A stretch of 64,000 nt of DNA. Origin: Mesorhizobium australicum (GTDB taxonomy: Bacteria; Pseudomonadota; Alphaproteobacteria; Rhizobiales; Rhizobiaceae). The translations under genes and the position numbers were made by a program. How positions within the stretch are numbered: the first letter of the stretch is position 1; each line of letters starts with the position of its first letter. Location: positions 5,151,501-5,215,500 of the forward strand of contig NZ_FXBL01000004.1 of the NCBI RefSeq assembly GCF_900177325.1, written 5' to 3'. Below, in pieces: positions 9,747 to 20,020 of the stretch. The notes under the pieces are model-generated. The model worked only from the letters and a program-made list of their open reading frames with translations. It ran no database searches and was not told the origin of the DNA.

Positions 9747-11249
9747 GTGGAGCTTCTGTCCAATCTCGCGCTTGGCTTCTCCCATGCGCTGACGCTGACC
9801 AATCTCTCCTACGCCTTCATCGGCTGCCTGCTCGGCACGCTGATCGGCGTGCTGCCGGGCCTCGGGCCGCTGGCGACGATCTCGATGCTCCTGCCGCTCA
9901 CCTATGTCCTGCCGCCGGATTCGGCGCTGATCATGCTGGCGGGCATCTACTACGGCGCACAATACGGCGGCTCGACCACCGCGATCGTCGTCAACCTGCC
10001 GGGTGAATCCTCCTCGGTCGTCACCGCGATCGACGGCCACCAGCTCGCCCGCCAGGGTCGCGCCGGCGTGGCGCTGTCGACGGCGGCCATCGGCTCGTTC
10101 TTCGCCGGCTGCGTCGCGACGCTGGCCATCGCCATGTTCGCCCCGATGCTGGCCGAAGTCGCCTTCGAGTTCGGTCCGAAGGAGTATTTCGCGCTGATGG
10201 TGCTGGGCCTGCTGCTCGCCACGGTGCTCTCAGACGGGCCGCTGCTGGAGAGCATCGCGATGGTCGTGCTGGGCGCCATGATCAGCCTGATCGGCACCGA
10301 CGTGAACACCGGCGAGCAGCGCTTCACCTTCGGCATCTCGCAGCTCTTCGACGGCATCGACTTCGTGCCGCTGGCGATGGGCATCTTCGGCTTCGCCGAG
10401 ATCGTGCGGAACCTGCACCCCAACGCCGAGGCGCGCTCGTTGCTCGCCTCGAAGATCACCAGCCTGTTCCCGACCCGCGAGGACTTCCGCAAGATGGCAG
10501 CACCCATCCTGCGTGGTTCGGCGCTGGGCACGATGCTGGGCGTGCTGCCCGGCGGCGGCGCGGCACTGGCCTCCTTCGCCTCTTACTCGCTGGAGAAGAA
10601 GGTGTCGCGCGAGCCTGAGACCTTCGGCAAGGGCGCGATCGCCGGCGTCGCCGGGCCGGAATCGGCCAACAATGCCGCGGCCCAGACCTCGTTCATCCCG
10701 CTGCTCACGCTCGGCCTGCCGTCGAACGCCGTAATGGCGCTGATCATCGCCGCGATGATGATCCACGACATCCAGCCCGGCCCGCGCGTCATGACGGCCG
10801 ATCCCGGCCTGTTCTGGGGCCTCATCGCCTCGATGTGGGTCGGCAACCTGATGCTCGTCCTGCTCAACCTGCCGCTGGTCGGGCTGTGGGTGAAGCTTTT
10901 GACGATCCCGTATCGCTTCCTCTACCCGGCGATCCTGATGTTCTGCTGCATTGGCATCTTTTCGCTGAAGAACGACACGTTCGAGATCTACCAGGCCGCG
11001 CTGTTCTGCATCATCGGCTACGCCATCCTGCAGCTGAAGCTGCCGCCGGCGCCGCTGCTGATGGGCCTGGTGCTCGGGCCGCAGGTGGAGGAGAACTTCC
11101 GCCGAGCCATGCTTCTGGCGCGCGGCGACGCGACGGTGTTCTTCACCTCGCCGCTGTCGGCGAGCCTGCTCGGCATCGCCGTGGTGATGCTGGTGTTCAT
11201 GGCGCTTCCCGCCATCCGCGCGCGGCGCAAGGAAGCGCTGCGGGAGTAG
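9747..11249 (+). CDS. tctA: TctA, large membrane subunit of the tripartite tricarboxylate transporter
   Basis: The 500-residue integral membrane channel subunit, with about 12 hydrophobic segments. Conserved TctA stretches are visible: GVLPGLGPLATISMLLPLTY near the N-terminus, YYGAQYGGSTTAI, and GVLPGGGAALASF in the second half, the two glycine-rich repeats being family hallmarks. Translation starts at GTG behind AGGAG. The gene ends one base before the pgk stop on the other strand, so there is no space for a terminator between the convergent genes. It uses the membrane potential to import the ligand delivered by TctC. Confidence 0.93.
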   Translation: MELLSNLALGFSHALTLTNLSYAFIGCLLGTLIGVLPGLGPLATISMLLPLTYVLPPDSALIMLAGIYYGAQYGGSTTAIVVNLPGESSSVVTAIDGHQLARQGRAGVALSTAAIGSFFAGCVATLAIAMFAPMLAEVAFEFGPKEYFALMVLGLLLATVLSDGPLLESIAMVVLGAMISLIGTDVNTGEQRFTFGISQLFDGIDFVPLAMGIFGFAEIVRNLHPNAEARSLLASKITSLFPTREDFRKMAAPILRGSALGTMLGVLPGGGAALASFASYSLEKKVSREPETFGKGAIAGVAGPESANNAAAQTSFIPLLTLGLPSNAVMALIIAAMMIHDIQPGPRVMTADPGLFWGLIASMWVGNLMLVLLNLPLVGLWVKLLTIPYRFLYPAILMFCCIGIFSLKNDTFEIYQAALFCIIGYAILQLKLPPAPLLMGLVLGPQVEENFRRAMLLARGDATVFFTSPLSASLLGIAVVMLVFMALPAIRARRKEALRE

Positions 11250-11250
11250 C

Positions 11251-12447
11251 CTACTTCTTCAGCGCCTCGACGCCCGGCAGCGCCTTGCCTTCCATCCATT
11301 CGAGGAAGGCGCCGCCGGCGGTGGAGATGTAGGTGAAGTCGTCGGCCACGCCGGCATGGTTGAGCGCGGCCACCGTGTCGCCGCCGCCCGCGACGGAGAC
11401 CAGCTTGCCGGCCTTCGTGCGCGCGGCCGCGTGTTTCGCCGCGGCCACCGTCGCGGTGTCGAAGGGCTCGATCTCGAAGGCGCCGAGCGGGCCGTTCCAG
11501 ACCAGCGTCGCGGCGCGGTCGATCCAGTCGGTCACCGCCTTCACGGTCTTCGGGCCCACGTCGAGGATCATCGCATCTGACGGCACGGCGGTGACATCGA
11601 CCGTCTCGTTGGCCGCGCCCGCCTTGAACTCGCGCGCGACCACGCCGTCGGTCGGCAGCACGATGGCGCAGCCCGTGGCGGCCGCCTCGATCATGATCTG
11701 CTTGGCGGTGGCCGCGAGGTCGTGCTCGCACAGCGACTTGCCGACATCCTCGCCGCGCGCGGCGAGGAAGGTGTTGGCCATGCCGCCGCCGATGACGAGG
11801 GCATCGACCTTGGTGACGAGGTTCATCAGCAGGTCGATCTTGGTCGACACCTTGGCGCCGCCGACGATGGCGACGACCGGACGCACCGGATTGCCGAGCC
11901 CCTTCTCCAGCGCCGAAAGCTCCTCCTCCATCGTGCGGCCGGCGAAGGCCGGCAGGATCTTGGCGATGCCTTCGGTCGAGGCATGCGCGCGGTGCGCGGC
12001 CGAGAAGGCGTCGTTGACGTAGAGGTCGCCGTTTTCCGCCAGCTTCGCGGCGAAGTCCGGATCGTTCTTCTCCTCGCCCTTGTGGAAGCGGGTGTTCTCA
12101 AGCAGCAGGATGCCGCCGTCGGGCAGGGCCGCGATGGCGCTGGCCGCGGACGGCCCGATGCAGTCGTCTGCGAAGGCGACGGCCCGGCCCAGCACCGAGG
12201 CGGTTGCGGTCGCGATCGGCGCGAGCGACTGCGCCGGATCGGGCGCACCCTTCGGACGGCCGAAATGCGCCAGCAGCACCACCTTGGCGCCCTTGTCGGA
12301 GAGTTCGAGGATGGTCGGCGTGACGCGCTCGATACGGGTAGCGTCGCTCACCGCACCGTCCTGCACCGGCACATTGAGATCGACCCGCACCAGCACGCGC
12401 TTGCCCTTCACCGCGCCGATGTCGTCGAGAGTCCTGAAATCGGCCAT
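11251..12447 (-). CDS. pgk: Phosphoglycerate kinase
   Basis: Cytosolic glycolytic kinase that converts 1,3-bisphosphoglycerate plus ADP to 3-phosphoglycerate plus ATP (reversible). It has 398 residues, the normal length. The signature [15 protein letters not shown] is at the N-terminus, AHFGRPKG follows near residue 62, and the nucleotide-binding GGGDTVAAL is near the C-terminus. The start at 12447 follows GGAGGA; an upstream extension of the same frame has no family similarity. It is a minus-strand member of the aldolase/pgk/gap/tkt set. The tail abuts tctA tail-to-tail. Confidence 0.96.
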   Translation of the reverse strand: MADFRTLDDIGAVKGKRVLVRVDLNVPVQDGAVSDATRIERVTPTILELSDKGAKVVLLAHFGRPKGAPDPAQSLAPIATATASVLGRAVAFADDCIGPSAASAIAALPDGGILLLENTRFHKGEEKNDPDFAAKLAENGDLYVNDAFSAAHRAHASTEGIAKILPAFAGRTMEEELSALEKGLGNPVRPVVAIVGGAKVSTKIDLLMNLVTKVDALVIGGGMANTFLAARGEDVGKSLCEHDLAATAKQIMIEAAATGCAIVLPTDGVVAREFKAGAANETVDVTAVPSDAMILDVGPKTVKAVTDWIDRAATLVWNGPLGAFEIEPFDTATVAAAKHAAARTKAGKLVSVAGGGDTVAALNHAGVADDFTYISTAGGAFLEWMEGKALPGVEALKK

Positions 12448-12572
12448 GCCGTCCTCCATTGCCCGCCGGTCTCCACGCCGGCCAAATCGCGCCGGACCAT
12501 ACAGACGGCGAAGCCAAGCGCAAGAGACTGGCGACGGTTGGGGTTCGCTGTATCGATTTACCCCCACCCCTG

Positions 12573-12595
12573 CCCCTCCCCGCAAGGGGGAGGGG
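12573..12595. repeat. C/G-rich hairpin between pgk and the ankyrin gene
   Basis: CCCCTCCCC and GGGGAGGGG pair as a 9-base stem over a 5-base loop. It lies downstream of the ankyrin gene and upstream of pgk, both on the minus strand. No T tract follows, so it may be a dispersed palindrome or a weak terminator. Sequences of this type are frequent in rhizobial intergenic regions. Confidence 0.5.
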
Positions 12596-12642
12596 AACCT
12601 GCGGCGACACCAGCCGCCTCAGGAATCGACGAGTTCCATTGG

Positions 12643-14265
12643 CTATGTACGGCTCAACAGAAACTCCGCCACATCGTCCGAGAACCGCCTGCGCTTGCCG
12701 TCGATCACCACGTCGCCGGATCCTTCCGGGTCCGGCTCGCCGCGGGGCATGCCATGCGCGACGAGCGCCTCGGCGCAGCCGAGCCAGTCGCCGTCCGGCT
12801 CGGGCTCGTTGTTCGAGGCCCAGGAGAGCGTGCCGCAGACATTGTCGCCGAAGCCATGCTGCGAGCGCCAGTCCGCGCCCTGCTCCAACAGGAAACGAGC
12901 GAGCCCTGCGTCGCCGCGGAAGACGGCGAGATTGAGCGCCGACGCTCCCCAGTCGCCGCCCTTGACCTCGATCGGCCAGCCGACCCGGACCATGGCGCGG
13001 ACTGCCGCGTCGCGGCCGTTCGCGGCGAGCTCGGGCAACATCTTCAGACGCGCCTCCGGCAGGGAAGCTGGCAGGTCTGGTCGCCCCGCCTGTATCCGCC
13101 GCGCCTCGTCCTCGTCGCCCGCCGCGCAGGCTGCGACGAAGCTCTCCTCCTCCGACAAGGGTTCCGCGCCGGTTTCTCGCCTCAACAGGTCTGCGACATC
13201 CGTCAGCCCGTAGCGCAACGCGAGGCCGTAGGCGCTGGTGTCGTCGCGCGAGCGAACGCGGGGATCGGCACCTGCCGCCAGCAAGGCTTCAACATGCGCG
13301 ACCGAACGCCCGCGCCGGATCGCAAACAGCAACGGCAGGCTCCAGTCGATCGGCGGCTGTTCCCGCTTCCCGAAGTCGATCAGCACACGCAGGGATTCGA
13401 GATTGTCGAGATCGAACACCCGGTAGTTTGCATTGGTGCCCTCGATCCGCGCCCCGGCCGCCAGCAGAAGCCGCGTAACGTCGGGGCTTTCCAGCGAATG
13501 GTAGAGCGACTCGTTGTCGTTCGGATCCGCCCCCGCATCGAGCAGCAGCCGCGTCATCTGCGGATCGCGGTTCTGGCCGGCGGCGCCGTAGAGCGCGGAG
13601 AGGCGATGTTCCGTGGACGGTTCCGCCAGCGACGCGGGCGGCCAGCGGCTCCAGACCGACTGGTCGGGGTCTGCCCCGGCATCGAGCAGCAGCTTCGCGG
13701 CGGCATGCAGCCGGTCGCGGTACGCCGGCAGCCGCACGAGGCCGGAATGCGTGACCGCGACCAGCGGCGGCAGGTTCAGCTGTCCGCCGGGTCGGTTCAC
13801 CCAGCCCGGATCCCGGTTCACTGCCGCGGCGATGGCCACCGTGTCGCCGATCGCGCAGGCGAGCCAGGGATCGCCCGCCGTCAGCTCCGGCTGATCCTCC
13901 AGCAGGCGGGCAGCGGCGGCGGGACTGGCGCGGCTCGTACCGCCGGCAATGTCGCCCGGATAGACGAGCCGCAGCCAGTTGAGCACCAGCGTGGCGCGGT
14001 CGGTGGAGAAGGCGCGCCGGGCGGCGACATACGTGCCGAGCTCCGTCCACGAAGCGAAGCCATATTCGCGCGCGATGCAGGATTGCGCATCGTGCAGGCG
14101 CAGGCCAAGGGCCGCGATGGCCGCGTCGTCCCTGCCGGCGGCGAGCGGCAGGGCATCACGGAAGCGTGCAAGCGCGTCGGGATCGTTGCGCCGGTAGCCG
14201 GACAGCAGATCCTTGGCCTGCTTCTTCAACTGGTCGAGATTGGGATGGTCGGGAAGACGTTTCAT
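12643..14265 (-). CDS. Ankyrin repeat domain-containing protein
   Basis: A 540-residue cytosolic protein without signal peptide or membrane segments. At least five ankyrin-like units are visible through recurring LLLDAGADPN, LLLAAGA and LLAAGADPRVRS motifs between residues ~190 and 480. The first ~90 residues are a separate helical module containing DQLKKQAKDLLSGYRRND and AREYGFASWTEL. The same kind of motif occurs at the N-terminus of the DnaB-like ATPase at 61373-62086. Ankyrin repeats mediate protein-protein binding; the partner is unknown. A GGAGG site sits 4 bases before the ATG. Its place among glycolytic genes gives no clear functional hint. Confidence 0.85.
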   Translation of the reverse strand: MKRLPDHPNLDQLKKQAKDLLSGYRRNDPDALARFRDALPLAAGRDDAAIAALGLRLHDAQSCIAREYGFASWTELGTYVAARRAFSTDRATLVLNWLRLVYPGDIAGGTSRASPAAAARLLEDQPELTAGDPWLACAIGDTVAIAAAVNRDPGWVNRPGGQLNLPPLVAVTHSGLVRLPAYRDRLHAAAKLLLDAGADPDQSVWSRWPPASLAEPSTEHRLSALYGAAGQNRDPQMTRLLLDAGADPNDNESLYHSLESPDVTRLLLAAGARIEGTNANYRVFDLDNLESLRVLIDFGKREQPPIDWSLPLLFAIRRGRSVAHVEALLAAGADPRVRSRDDTSAYGLALRYGLTDVADLLRRETGAEPLSEEESFVAACAAGDEDEARRIQAGRPDLPASLPEARLKMLPELAANGRDAAVRAMVRVGWPIEVKGGDWGASALNLAVFRGDAGLARFLLEQGADWRSQHGFGDNVCGTLSWASNNEPEPDGDWLGCAEALVAHGMPRGEPDPEGSGDVVIDGKRRRFSDDVAEFLLSRT

Positions 14266-14440
14266 GGAACCTCCGTGCGTGAAACGCCGACGGTCCGCAA
14301 ATCCGGCTGCACAAAGGTCTGGAAAGACGTCTCAGCGATGCAAGTGGGTTCAACCCTTCCCGCGGACCCGGGCGCGGCTTGCACCGCAACATCGATCATA
14401 GGGCGGCATCGGCGCCACGGTCAATGGCGAGACAGGCCGA

Positions 14441-16282
14441 TCAGGACGCGGGAGGAGATGGCTCACCGGACGACGCCTTCACGCCCCGGCGCCGCAGGAA
14501 CGCGGCAATCCGGTCCTTGATCTCACCAGCCGTAAGCAGCAGGGGCATCGAGGGCGCCAGCTCCTGCGGTTCCAGCGACAGGCCGACCGAATCGATCACA
14601 CCCTTGTCGTCGGTGTCGCGCACGATCAGCTCGATCGGGCCGAGCAGGACCCGGTCGGCATATTCGGCATGGCCGCCAAGCCGCGCCAGCATCAGCTGCG
14701 CAATGGTGAGGTCGGCCTCTCCCTCACGCAGCTCCGCGCCATAGGCGGCGCTGATCTCGCTCGCCAGATGGTCGGGTTCGACGGTGAAGGCGCCGAAGAA
14801 CTCCTCGTCGTCGGCTGCGAGCGACACCTTGGTGGCGAACAGCCGATCGAGCAGGCGCGGATACCGGTCGGAGACGAAGATGTAGACGAGGTCGTCGGCC
14901 AGCAGGCGTCCGGCGTCCTGCGGCTTGAGCGAACGGCCTTCGCGGATGACCAGCGAAGGCCGCGCCCAGCGCGGGATGCGTCCTCCGCGCGCGACCGGGC
15001 TGCCGGCTGCCACGCGATAGGCGAGCAGTTCATGGTGCGCCGAACCCGGCAGTTCCAGCTCGACCTTGTCGAGCGGGCCGCTGCGCGGCGGGATGATCAG
15101 TCCGAGCCGTCGCGCGACGGGACCGATCGTCCAGCCCTGAACCAGGAGCGAGACGAGCACGACGATGAAGGCGATGTTGAACAGCTCCCTGCCGTTCTCC
15201 AGCCCGCCGATGATCGGCGCGAGCGCCAGAAGGATGGAGACAGCGCCGCGCAAGCCGACCCAGGAGATGAACGCCGTCTCGGCCCGCGCGAAGCGGAAGG
15301 GCAACAGGCAGAGCGACACCGCGACGGGCCGCGCGATGAAAATGAGGAACAGCGACAGCGCGATCGCAACCGGCAGGATCGAGATGAACTGCGACGGGGT
15401 GGCGAAGAGACCGAGCACCAGGAACATGATGATCTGGGCAAGCCAGGAGATGCCGTCCTGGAAACGCTTGAGCGTCGCGGTGGAACGCATGCCCGAGTTT
15501 CCGGCGACGAGACCTGCCGTGTAGACCGCGACGAAGCCCGAGCCATGCACCGCGCCGGTGATGCCGAACAAAACCAGCGCAACCGTGATGACGAAGATCG
15601 GCAGCAGGCCGGGATCCAGCTTCAGCCGGTTTACGAACATCACGATGAGGCGGCCGCCAATCAGCCCGGCGAACACACCGACGCCCATCTCCCGCAGGAA
15701 GCCGAGCACGACTCCTATGGCGAGTTCGCCCGGCTGGACGGCCGCGCCTGCTGCGATCAGCTCGACGAACGCTATGGTCAGGAAGATTGCAATCGGATCG
15801 TTGGAACCGGACTCGATTTCCAGCGTGTTGCGCACGCGTTCGCGAATGTGGAGATTGCCGGCGCGCAGCAGGAAGAACACCGCCGCCGCGTCGGTGGAGG
15901 CCACGATTGAGCCGAGCAGGAAAGATTCCAGCCAGTTCAGGTCGGTGATGGCGAAGGCGAAGACGCCGAAAAGTCCGGCCGTCAGGATCACGCCGAGCGT
16001 GGCCAGCGAAAGTGCCGGCGGCGCGGCCAGCCTCAGCGACGACAGCGCCGTGCCGAAGCCGGAATCGAACAGGATCACCGCCAGCGCGATCGAGCCGATG
16101 AAATAGGAGGCTGCGGCGTTGTCGAACGGGATGCCGAGCCCATCCTGACCCGCAAGCAGGCCGATGCCGAGAAAGAGCAGCAGGAGGGGAGCGCCGAAGC
16201 GGAAGGCGATCAGGCTCGAGAACGCCGCGGCGAGCACCATCGCGGTGCCGATGAGCGTGACGAGATAGACCCCTTCGAACAT
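14441..16282 (-). CDS. nhaP2: NhaP2/CvrA-type potassium/proton antiporter
   Basis: Inner-membrane cation/proton antiporter of the CPA1 family, 613 residues. Residues ~1-390 contain about 12 membrane segments, with the ion-site region STDAAAVFFLLR and ESGSNDPIAIFLT (conserved aspartates). The cytosolic part has a TrkA-C-like (RCK_C) domain around 400-480 and a CorC/HlyC-like domain at the end (~500-590), the architecture of NhaP2/CvrA. It would expel K+ or Na+ in exchange for protons, in cell-volume and pH control. It lies between the ankyrin gene and gap, on the same strand, with a terminator separating it from gap. Confidence 0.9.
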   Translation of the reverse strand: MFEGVYLVTLIGTAMVLAAAFSSLIAFRFGAPLLLLFLGIGLLAGQDGLGIPFDNAAASYFIGSIALAVILFDSGFGTALSSLRLAAPPALSLATLGVILTAGLFGVFAFAITDLNWLESFLLGSIVASTDAAAVFFLLRAGNLHIRERVRNTLEIESGSNDPIAIFLTIAFVELIAAGAAVQPGELAIGVVLGFLREMGVGVFAGLIGGRLIVMFVNRLKLDPGLLPIFVITVALVLFGITGAVHGSGFVAVYTAGLVAGNSGMRSTATLKRFQDGISWLAQIIMFLVLGLFATPSQFISILPVAIALSLFLIFIARPVAVSLCLLPFRFARAETAFISWVGLRGAVSILLALAPIIGGLENGRELFNIAFIVVLVSLLVQGWTIGPVARRLGLIIPPRSGPLDKVELELPGSAHHELLAYRVAAGSPVARGGRIPRWARPSLVIREGRSLKPQDAGRLLADDLVYIFVSDRYPRLLDRLFATKVSLAADDEEFFGAFTVEPDHLASEISAAYGAELREGEADLTIAQLMLARLGGHAEYADRVLLGPIELIVRDTDDKGVIDSVGLSLEPQELAPSMPLLLTAGEIKDRIAAFLRRRGVKASSGEPSPPAS

Positions 16283-16392
16283 CCCCGATCCCTTTCCCTC
16301 TCCTCCTCATGGGATAGTGCGGCGAAGAGAAGGCGCTGCGGAAACAAATGCATGACAGGGTTGATATTTTCTCCTGAACCGGCGTCCGAAAC

Positions 16393-16419
16393 GAAAAATG
16401 CCCGGCCGAAGCCGGGCAT
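16393..16419 (-). terminator. Rho-independent terminator of gap
   Basis: On the minus strand, ATGCCCGGC / GCCGGGCAT form a 9-base GC-rich stem over a TTCG loop, followed directly by TTTTTCG. It stands 24 bases after the gap stop codon, and the tetraloop and T run make this a clear intrinsic terminator. Confidence 0.85.
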
Positions 16420-16443
16420 CTGGAAATGAAACGGGACTGCGCG

Positions 16444-17454
16444 TCAGCCGATGAGCTTGCCAAGCGCGACGGCGGTGTCGCCCATGCGGTTCGAGAAGCC
16501 CCATTCGTTGTCGTACCAGGACAGGACGGAGACGAAGTTGCCATCCATGACCTTGGTTTGGTCGAGCGCGACCGTCGAGGAATGCGGGTCGTGGTTGAAG
16601 TCGATCGAGACATTCGGGTGCCGTGTCACCCCGAGGATGCCCTTGAGCCTGCCTTCGGACGCAGCGATCAGCGCGTTGTTGACCTCCTCGACCGTGGTGG
16701 CCTTCTTGGCGACGAACTTGAGGTCGACCAGCGACACGTTCGGGGTCGGCACGCGCACCGAGATGCCGTCCAGCTTGCCCTTGAGCTCCGGCAGCACCAG
16801 GCCGACGGCCTTGGCAGCGCCCGTCGAGGTCGGGATCTGCGACAGCGCGGCGGCGCGGCCGCGGTAGAGGTCCTTGTGCATCGTGTCGAGCGTCGGCTGG
16901 TCGCCGGTGTAGGAATGGATGGTGGTCATCATTCCCTTCTCGATGCCGATCGCGTCGTTCAGCACCTGGGCCACCGGCGCCAGGCAGTTGGTGGTGCAGG
17001 ACGCGTTGGAGATGACCATGTGGTCCTTCGACAGCTTGTCATGATTGACGCCGTAGACGACGGTCAGGTCGGCGCCGTCGGACGGGGCCGAGACGATGAC
17101 GCGCTTGGCGCCGGCGGTCAGGTGCGCCGCGGCCTTGTCGCGGGCGGTGAAGATGCCGGTGCATTCGAGCGCGATGTCGATGCCGAGTTCTTTCCAGGGA
17201 AGCTGCGACGGATCCTTGATCGCAGTAACCTTGAACGAGTCGGTGCCGATCGAGATGACGTCGCCCTTGACGGTCACCTCGCCCGGGAAGCGGCCGTGGA
17301 CGCTGTCGAAGCGGAGCAGGTGCGCATTGGTCTCGACCGGGCCGAGGTCGTTGACGGCCACCACGTCGATGTCCTTGCGGCCGGATTCATAGATGGCGCG
17401 GACGATGTTGCGGCCGATGCGGCCAAATCCGTTGACTGCTACCCTGACGGTCAT
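16444..17454 (-). CDS. gap: Type I glyceraldehyde-3-phosphate dehydrogenase
   Basis: Cytosolic homotetrameric enzyme converting glyceraldehyde-3-phosphate to 1,3-bisphosphoglycerate. It has 336 residues. The Rossmann motif NGFGRIGRN is at residues 8-16, and Asp36 (VNDLG) points to NAD rather than NADP preference. The catalytic Cys153 lies in SNASCTTN and the C-terminal [11 protein letters not shown] is intact. It is 51 bases downstream of tkt on the same strand, so the two probably share a transcript that ends at the terminator near 16400. Confidence 0.96.
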   Translation of the reverse strand: MTVRVAVNGFGRIGRNIVRAIYESGRKDIDVVAVNDLGPVETNAHLLRFDSVHGRFPGEVTVKGDVISIGTDSFKVTAIKDPSQLPWKELGIDIALECTGIFTARDKAAAHLTAGAKRVIVSAPSDGADLTVVYGVNHDKLSKDHMVISNASCTTNCLAPVAQVLNDAIGIEKGMMTTIHSYTGDQPTLDTMHKDLYRGRAAALSQIPTSTGAAKAVGLVLPELKGKLDGISVRVPTPNVSLVDLKFVAKKATTVEEVNNALIAASEGRLKGILGVTRHPNVSIDFNHDPHSSTVALDQTKVMDGNFVSVLSWYDNEWGFSNRMGDTAVALGKLIG

Positions 17455-17505
17455 GTTCGATCTCCGAAAGTGCGGGAGGAAAGGCGGGCGCGGACGCCCG
17501 CCGGA

Positions 17506-19500
17506 TTACTTGGTGGGATGGAGCAGCTTCTCGGCGGCGGCGGCGGCGGCGTCCGCCGTGATGCCGAAATGCTCGTAGAGCTTCTCGTAGGGGCCGCTCG
17601 CGCCGAAGCCGTGCATGCCGATGAAGACGCCGTCGCGGCCGATGAAACGGTCCCAGCCCTGGCGGATGCCTGCCTCGATGGCGATGTTCACCTTCGAATT
17701 GCCGATGATCGCGGCCTGGTAGTCCTTGCTCTGCTGCTCGAACAGCTCGAAGCAGGGCACCGAGACGACGCGGGTCGGGTGGCCGTGCGCCTGCAGCTTG
17801 TCGCGGGCGGCGAGCGCGATCTCGACCTCGGAGCCGGTAGCGAAGATCGTCACCACCGCGTCGTCGGACGCCTGGGCCAGCTCATAGGCGCCGCGGGCCG
17901 ACAGGTTCTCCTCGGAATATTCCTTGCGCACCGCCGGCAGGTTCTGGCGGGTGAGCGCGATGGTGGAGGGCGCGGTGCGCGAGTTGAGCGCGATCTCCCA
18001 GCACTCCGCCGTCTCCATCGCATCCGCCGGGCGGAAGACGAGATGGTTCGGGATGGCGCGCAGCGCAGCCACCTGCTCGACCGGCTGGTGTGTCGGGCCA
18101 TCCTCGCCGAGGCCGATCGAATCGTGCGTCATCACGAAGACGACCCGCTGATGCATCAGCGAGGCCAGCCGCATCGCCGGCCGGGCATAGTCGGAAAAGA
18201 CCAGGAACGTGCCGGAATAGGGGATCAGGCCGCCATGCAGCGCCATGCCGTTCATGGCCGCGGCCATGCCGTGCTCGCGGATGCCGTAATAGACGTAGCG
18301 GCCGGAATAGTCGGTCGGGGTGACCGGCTTGGTCTGGCTGGTCTTGGTGTTGTTGGAGCCGGTCAGGTCGGCCGAGCCGCCGATCGTCTCCGGCACCGCC
18401 CCATTGAGGATCTCGAGCGCCATCTCGGAAGACTTGCGCGTCGCAACCTTCGGCTTGTCGGCGGCGAGCTTCTGCTTGTAGGCGGCCATCGCCGGCTCGA
18501 AGCCGCCCGGCAGGTCGCCGCGCATGCGGCGCTCGAATTCGGCGCGCTTGTCGGCTTCGCTCGCGGCGAGACGGGTCTCCCATTCCTTGCGCTTCTTGAC
18601 CGAGCGCAGGCCGGCCAGACGCCAGGCGTCGAGGATGTCGGACGGCACCTCGAAGGGGGCGGCCGTCCAGCCGAGCGCCTTCCGGGTGGCCTCGATCTCT
18701 TCCTTGCCGAGCGGCGAGCCGTGCACCTTGTTGGTGCCGGCCTTGTTCGGCGCGCCGAAGCCGATCGTCGTCTTGCAGGCGATCAGGCTGGGGCGAGGAT
18801 CGTTCCGCGCGGCCTCGATCGCCTGGGCAATCGCCTCCGGATCATGTCCGTCGCAGGCGATGGTGTGCCAGCCCGACGCCTCGAACCGTTCCAGCTGGTC
18901 GGTCGAATCCGACAGCGACACCGGCCCGTCGATCGAGATGTTGTTGTTGTCCCAGAACACGACCAGCTTGCCGAGCTTGAGATGCCCCGCGAGCGCGATC
19001 GCCTCCTGGCTGATGCCTTCCATCAGGCAGCCGTCGCCGGCGAGCACATAGGTCCAGTGGTCGACGAGGTCGTCGCCGAAGGAGGCGTTGAGGATGCGCT
19101 CCGCGAGCGCGAAGCCGACCGAGTTGGCGAGACCCTGGCCAAGCGGGCCGGTCGTCGTCTCGATGCCGGCGGCGTGGCCGTATTCGGGGTGGCCGGCGGT
19201 CTTCGAGCCGAGCTGGCGGAAGTTCTTGATCTCGTCGATCGTGATGTCCTCGTAGCCCGTCAGGTAGAGGAGCGAGTAGAGCAGCATCGAGCCATGGCCG
19301 GCCGAGAGGATGAAGCGGTCGCGGTCGGGCCAGTGCGGATTGGCCGGGTCGAAGGTCAGATATTTGGTGAACAGCACCGTGGCGATGTCGGCCGCGCCCA
19401 TCGGCAGGCCGGGATGGCCGGAATTGGCCTTTTCGACCGCATCCATCGACAGGAAGCGGATCGCGTTCGCCATCCGGTCGTGCTTTTCACGTGACGTCAT
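17506..19500 (-). CDS. tkt: Transketolase
   Basis: Thiamine-diphosphate enzyme of the pentose phosphate pathway, 664 residues. N-terminal [20 protein letters not shown], the cofactor-binding GDGCLMEG motif near residue 155, and the central [16 protein letters not shown] motif are all present, with a C-terminal transketolase domain. The start at 19500 ([10 protein letters not shown]) follows GAGG with 7-base spacing; the frame extends 33 codons further but without family similarity. It heads the tkt-gap unit and is divergent from DUF4164-zapA, an order I recognise from rhizobia. Confidence 0.96.
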   Translation of the reverse strand: MTSREKHDRMANAIRFLSMDAVEKANSGHPGLPMGAADIATVLFTKYLTFDPANPHWPDRDRFILSAGHGSMLLYSLLYLTGYEDITIDEIKNFRQLGSKTAGHPEYGHAAGIETTTGPLGQGLANSVGFALAERILNASFGDDLVDHWTYVLAGDGCLMEGISQEAIALAGHLKLGKLVVFWDNNNISIDGPVSLSDSTDQLERFEASGWHTIACDGHDPEAIAQAIEAARNDPRPSLIACKTTIGFGAPNKAGTNKVHGSPLGKEEIEATRKALGWTAAPFEVPSDILDAWRLAGLRSVKKRKEWETRLAASEADKRAEFERRMRGDLPGGFEPAMAAYKQKLAADKPKVATRKSSEMALEILNGAVPETIGGSADLTGSNNTKTSQTKPVTPTDYSGRYVYYGIREHGMAAAMNGMALHGGLIPYSGTFLVFSDYARPAMRLASLMHQRVVFVMTHDSIGLGEDGPTHQPVEQVAALRAIPNHLVFRPADAMETAECWEIALNSRTAPSTIALTRQNLPAVRKEYSEENLSARGAYELAQASDDAVVTIFATGSEVEIALAARDKLQAHGHPTRVVSVPCFELFEQQSKDYQAAIIGNSKVNIAIEAGIRQGWDRFIGRDGVFIGMHGFGASGPYEKLYEHFGITADAAAAAAEKLLHPTK

Positions 19501-19577
19501 CTTGTACCTCGAGACCTTGAAGGCCAGGAGCGGACGCGCATCAGCCGCATCCCCCCGGAAAATGCGAGGGACACATA

Positions 19578-19596
19578 GCAGGTGCCCGACACCTGT
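19578..19596. promoter_or_regulatory. Small inverted repeat in the tkt upstream region
   Basis: CAGGTG and CACCTG form a 6-base inverted repeat with a 5-base spacer, about 80 bases upstream of the tkt start. It could be an operator or the start of a leader hairpin. No regulator gene is adjacent, so the role is only a suggestion. Confidence 0.3.
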
Positions 19597-19671
19597 CAAC
19601 GCGCGGAGCGCTCGGATAGCAGGGGAAAGCCGGCGCGCTTTGTTGACGCCCGCTTCGCCCGACGCCTAAGC

Positions 19672-19699
19672 TTGACAGGATAATTCGTTCGAATAATGC
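19672..19699 (+). promoter_or_regulatory. Candidate sigma-70 type promoter for DUF4164-zapA
   Basis: TTGACA (19672-19677), 16 bases, then TAATGC (19694-19699) resemble a housekeeping promoter 36 bases upstream of the DUF4164 ATG. A short palindrome (ATTCG-TT-CGAAT) lies in the spacer. No experimental support is available from sequence. Confidence 0.4.
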
Positions 19700-19735
19700 G
19701 CGATTCGCGCGTCGGGACGGCTGGAACGCTCAACA

Positions 19736-20008
19736 ATGACCGGCGATGTCACCCTGAAGGAAGTCATCAACCGGCTCGGCAAGGCGATCGCCACGCTGGA
19801 GGATGCGGTGGCTGCGCGTCTGGAACGCGACCAGGATTACGCCGAAGCCGAGGCCGAGGTGCAGCGCATGAACGCCGACCGCGCCCGCCTCGCGCAGGAG
19901 CTCGACGCCTCGGAGGCCCGCGCCGAGCGGCTGGAGGGCGCCAACAAGGAAGTCTCGCGCCGCCTCGTGACGGCGATGGAGACGATCCGCGCCGTTCTGG
20001 ACAGGTAA
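19736..20008 (+). CDS. DUF4164 family small coiled-coil protein
   Basis: A 90-residue, charged, almost entirely helical protein. Heptad-like patterns across residues 20-85 (EAEAEVQRMN, LAQELDASEARAERLEG) suggest a coiled coil. It matches the DUF4164 family, which in rhizobia is encoded just upstream of zapA. The 12-base gap to zapA indicates one transcript, so a role linked to ZapA or cell division is plausible but unproven. No strong ribosome site precedes the ATG. Confidence 0.82.
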   Translation: MTGDVTLKEVINRLGKAIATLEDAVAARLERDQDYAEAEAEVQRMNADRARLAQELDASEARAERLEGANKEVSRRLVTAMETIRAVLDR

Positions 20009-20020
20009 CGGGAGGCCCGC

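Noticed and set aside
11722..14520. Open frame of 932 codons on the plus strand
   Set aside because: It spans pgk and the ankyrin gene in antisense and has no recognisable domain.
16426..19494. Open frame of 1,022 codons on the plus strand
   Set aside because: It is antisense to gap and tkt, both unmistakable. Composition is typical of shadow frames.
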